NCBI RefSeq assembly: GCF_900114875.1
Contig: NZ_FPKW01000004.1
Span: forward strand, 1-64,000
DNA from: Chryseobacterium limigenitum
GTDB taxonomy: Bacteria; Bacteroidota; Bacteroidia; Flavobacteriales; Weeksellaceae
DNA: 64,000 bases
Direction of reading: 5' to 3'
Part shown: piece by piece, positions 62,785 through 64,000 of the stretch
How the letters are laid out: the number at the start of each line of letters is the position of its first letter
Position numbering within the stretch: the first letter of the stretch is position 1
Program-made: the position numbers and the translations under genes
The notes under the pieces: generated by a model
Database searches by the model: none
What the model was told of the DNA's origin: nothing
The model's input: only the letters and a program-made list of their open reading frames with translations

Positions 62785-63900
62785 ATGAAACGTATTATTT
62801 TATTTGGCTTAATGACTTTGGCAGTTTCAAATGTAAATGCTCAAAAGTCTGATATTTCTTTAAAAAAAGCTTTTCAGGATAAATTCTATATCGGAACGAC
62901 GATGAATCTTGAACAAATTCATGGAACAGATCAAAAATCAATAGATATTATTAAGAAACAGTTCAGTTCTATTGTGGCTGAAAACTGTATGAAAAGTATG
63001 TATCTACAACCTCAGGAAGGGAAATTTTTCTTCGATGATGCCGATAAATTCGTTGAGTTCGGAGAGAAAAACGAGATGTTTATCATTGGTCACACGCTGA
63101 TCTGGCATTCCCAGGTTCCCGATTGGTTTTTTGTTGATAAAAACGGTAAAAATGTTTCTCCTGAAGTCTTAAAACAGAGAATGAAAAACCACATTACAAC
63201 CATTGTTTCACGATACAAAGGAAGAGTAAAAGGTTGGGATGTTGTGAATGAAGCGATTATGGAAGACGGTTCTTACCGAAAATCTAAGTTTTACGAAATT
63301 TTAGGGGAAGAATTTATTCCATTAGCCTTCAAATATGCTCAGGAAGCCGATCCAGAAGCAGAATTATATTACAACGATTATAATGAATGGTATCCTGAAA
63401 AAGTAAAAACGGTCACTCAAATAGTTCAAAATTTAAAATCAAAAGGAATCCGGATCGACGGAGTGGGAATGCAGGCCCATGTCGGAATGGATTCACCCTC
63501 AATCAACGAATATGAAGAAGCAATTGTTGCCTATTCCGAAAGTGGAGTAAAAGTAAATATTACCGAATTGGATATCAGCGCACTTCCTTCACCGTGGGGA
63601 ACTTCTGCAAATATTGCGGATAAAGTTGAATATGACGAAAAAATGAACCCTTATAAAAAAGGTCTTCCGGCTGATGTACAATCAAAATGGGAAAACCGGT
63701 ATCTTGATTTCTTTCAATTATTTTTAAAACATAAAAAGGACATCAGAAGAGTAACATTATGGGGCTTAACGGATTCTCAATCCTGGAAAAATGATTTCCC
63801 CATAAAAGGCAGAACAGATTACCCATTATTATTTGACCGTCAGTACAAAGCAAAACCTATTTTCGAAAAAATAATAAAACTATCAACAGAAATTAAATAG
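62785..63900 (+). CDS. GH10 endo-beta-1,4-xylanase
   Basis: 371 residues with a signal peptide (to VNAQ). The acid/base Glu156 is in WDVVNEAI and the nucleophile Glu261 in NITELDIS, both canonical GH10. HTLIWHSQVPDWFF, MQAHVG and TLWGLTDSQSW are further family blocks. No carbohydrate-binding module is present. It cuts the xylan backbone, and its products are processed by the upstream GH43 and GH115. It is the last complete gene of the locus visible. Confidence 0.95.
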   Translation: MKRIILFGLMTLAVSNVNAQKSDISLKKAFQDKFYIGTTMNLEQIHGTDQKSIDIIKKQFSSIVAENCMKSMYLQPQEGKFFFDDADKFVEFGEKNEMFIIGHTLIWHSQVPDWFFVDKNGKNVSPEVLKQRMKNHITTIVSRYKGRVKGWDVVNEAIMEDGSYRKSKFYEILGEEFIPLAFKYAQEADPEAELYYNDYNEWYPEKVKTVTQIVQNLKSKGIRIDGVGMQAHVGMDSPSINEYEEAIVAYSESGVKVNITELDISALPSPWGTSANIADKVEYDEKMNPYKKGLPADVQSKWENRYLDFFQLFLKHKKDIRRVTLWGLTDSQSWKNDFPIKGRTDYPLLFDRQYKAKPIFEKIIKLSTEIK

Positions 63901-63910
63901 AATTAAAATT

Positions 63911-64000
63911 TGCGCTCTTAGCTAAGTGAAACGCCTTTGCGAACTTAAAATATTCTCAATATTAATAAAGAAAACTTTGCGCCCTTTGCGTTAAAAAAAG
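63911..64000. repeat. CTTTGCG-type dispersed repeat (family B), copy 4, reaching the window edge
   Basis: TTAGCTAAGTGAAACGCCTTTGCGAACTTAAAA, then AACTTTGCGCCCTTTGCGTTAAAAA. It is the cleanest copy and lacks the 22-bp insertion seen in copy 2. The element probably continues beyond position 64000. Confidence 0.65.

Overview
The window looks like chromosomal DNA of a flavobacterium of the Chryseobacterium type (family Weeksellaceae). The evidence is low GC, AT-rich intergenic regions, promoter elements of the Bacteroidota form TAnnTTTG, a SusC/SusD pair, a DUF4249 partner of a TonB-dependent receptor, and several families of small dispersed intergenic repeats. The genus is an inference. No tRNA, rRNA, CRISPR array, transposase or phage module was found.

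Layout. 1-6.6 kb: the end of a surface-type protein, a DUF457-like membrane protein, a two-gene flavin oxidase operon (L-amino-acid oxidase family plus sarcosine/N-methyltryptophan oxidase family), and small hypotheticals. 6.7-18 kb: a urease island, ureA-B-C, an outer-membrane-type protein gene, ureE-F-G-D, a NicO-type nickel permease, a urea channel, a histidine-rich TonB-dependent receptor and an AraC-type regulator. It encodes the enzyme, its nickel chaperones and probable uptake routes for both nickel and urea. 18-27.9 kb: a TonB receptor/DUF4249 pair, a serine hydrolase with a TPR tail, a solitary mreB, an unrecognised 606-residue protein and a secreted nuclease.

27.9-35.8 kb: an unusual minus-strand cluster. 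It holds an FAD-SLDH-type small subunit, a GMC oxidoreductase with a C-x5-C-x3-C iron-sulfur motif, a ferritin-like protein of the VioB/RebD (iminophenylpyruvate dimer synthase) type, an acetoacetate-decarboxylase-fold protein and two paralogous nitrobindin-like beta-barrel proteins. It is the best candidate here for an undescribed oxidative or natural-product system. The L-amino-acid oxidase about 24 kb away would be a plausible precursor supplier, since VioA/VioB and RebO/RebD work as such pairs. 36.3-39.6 kb: an mprF/lpiA-acvB pair for lysyl-phosphatidylglycerol.

40.2-64 kb: a glucuronoxylan utilisation locus. It contains a Nudix-type regulator, xylB, xylA, SusC/SusD, mannonate dehydratase, an SDR that is probably fructuronate reductase, GH43, GH115, aldose 1-epimerase, GH35, an acetylesterase with an inserted jelly-roll domain, a GPH-type symporter and a GH10 xylanase. 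The enzymes strip acetyl and glucuronosyl groups, cut the xylan chain, import the products and feed xylose and glucuronate into central metabolism. The locus probably continues past the right edge, because no glucuronate isomerase (uxaC) is seen.

Intergenic DNA carries at least four dispersed repeat families. One family has five copies of about 210-235 bp. A 22-bp element is inserted, in opposite orientations, into members of two different families. The 627-bp region between mprF and the xyl regulator has repeated TTATCAT-N7-ATGATAA palindromes that look like operators.
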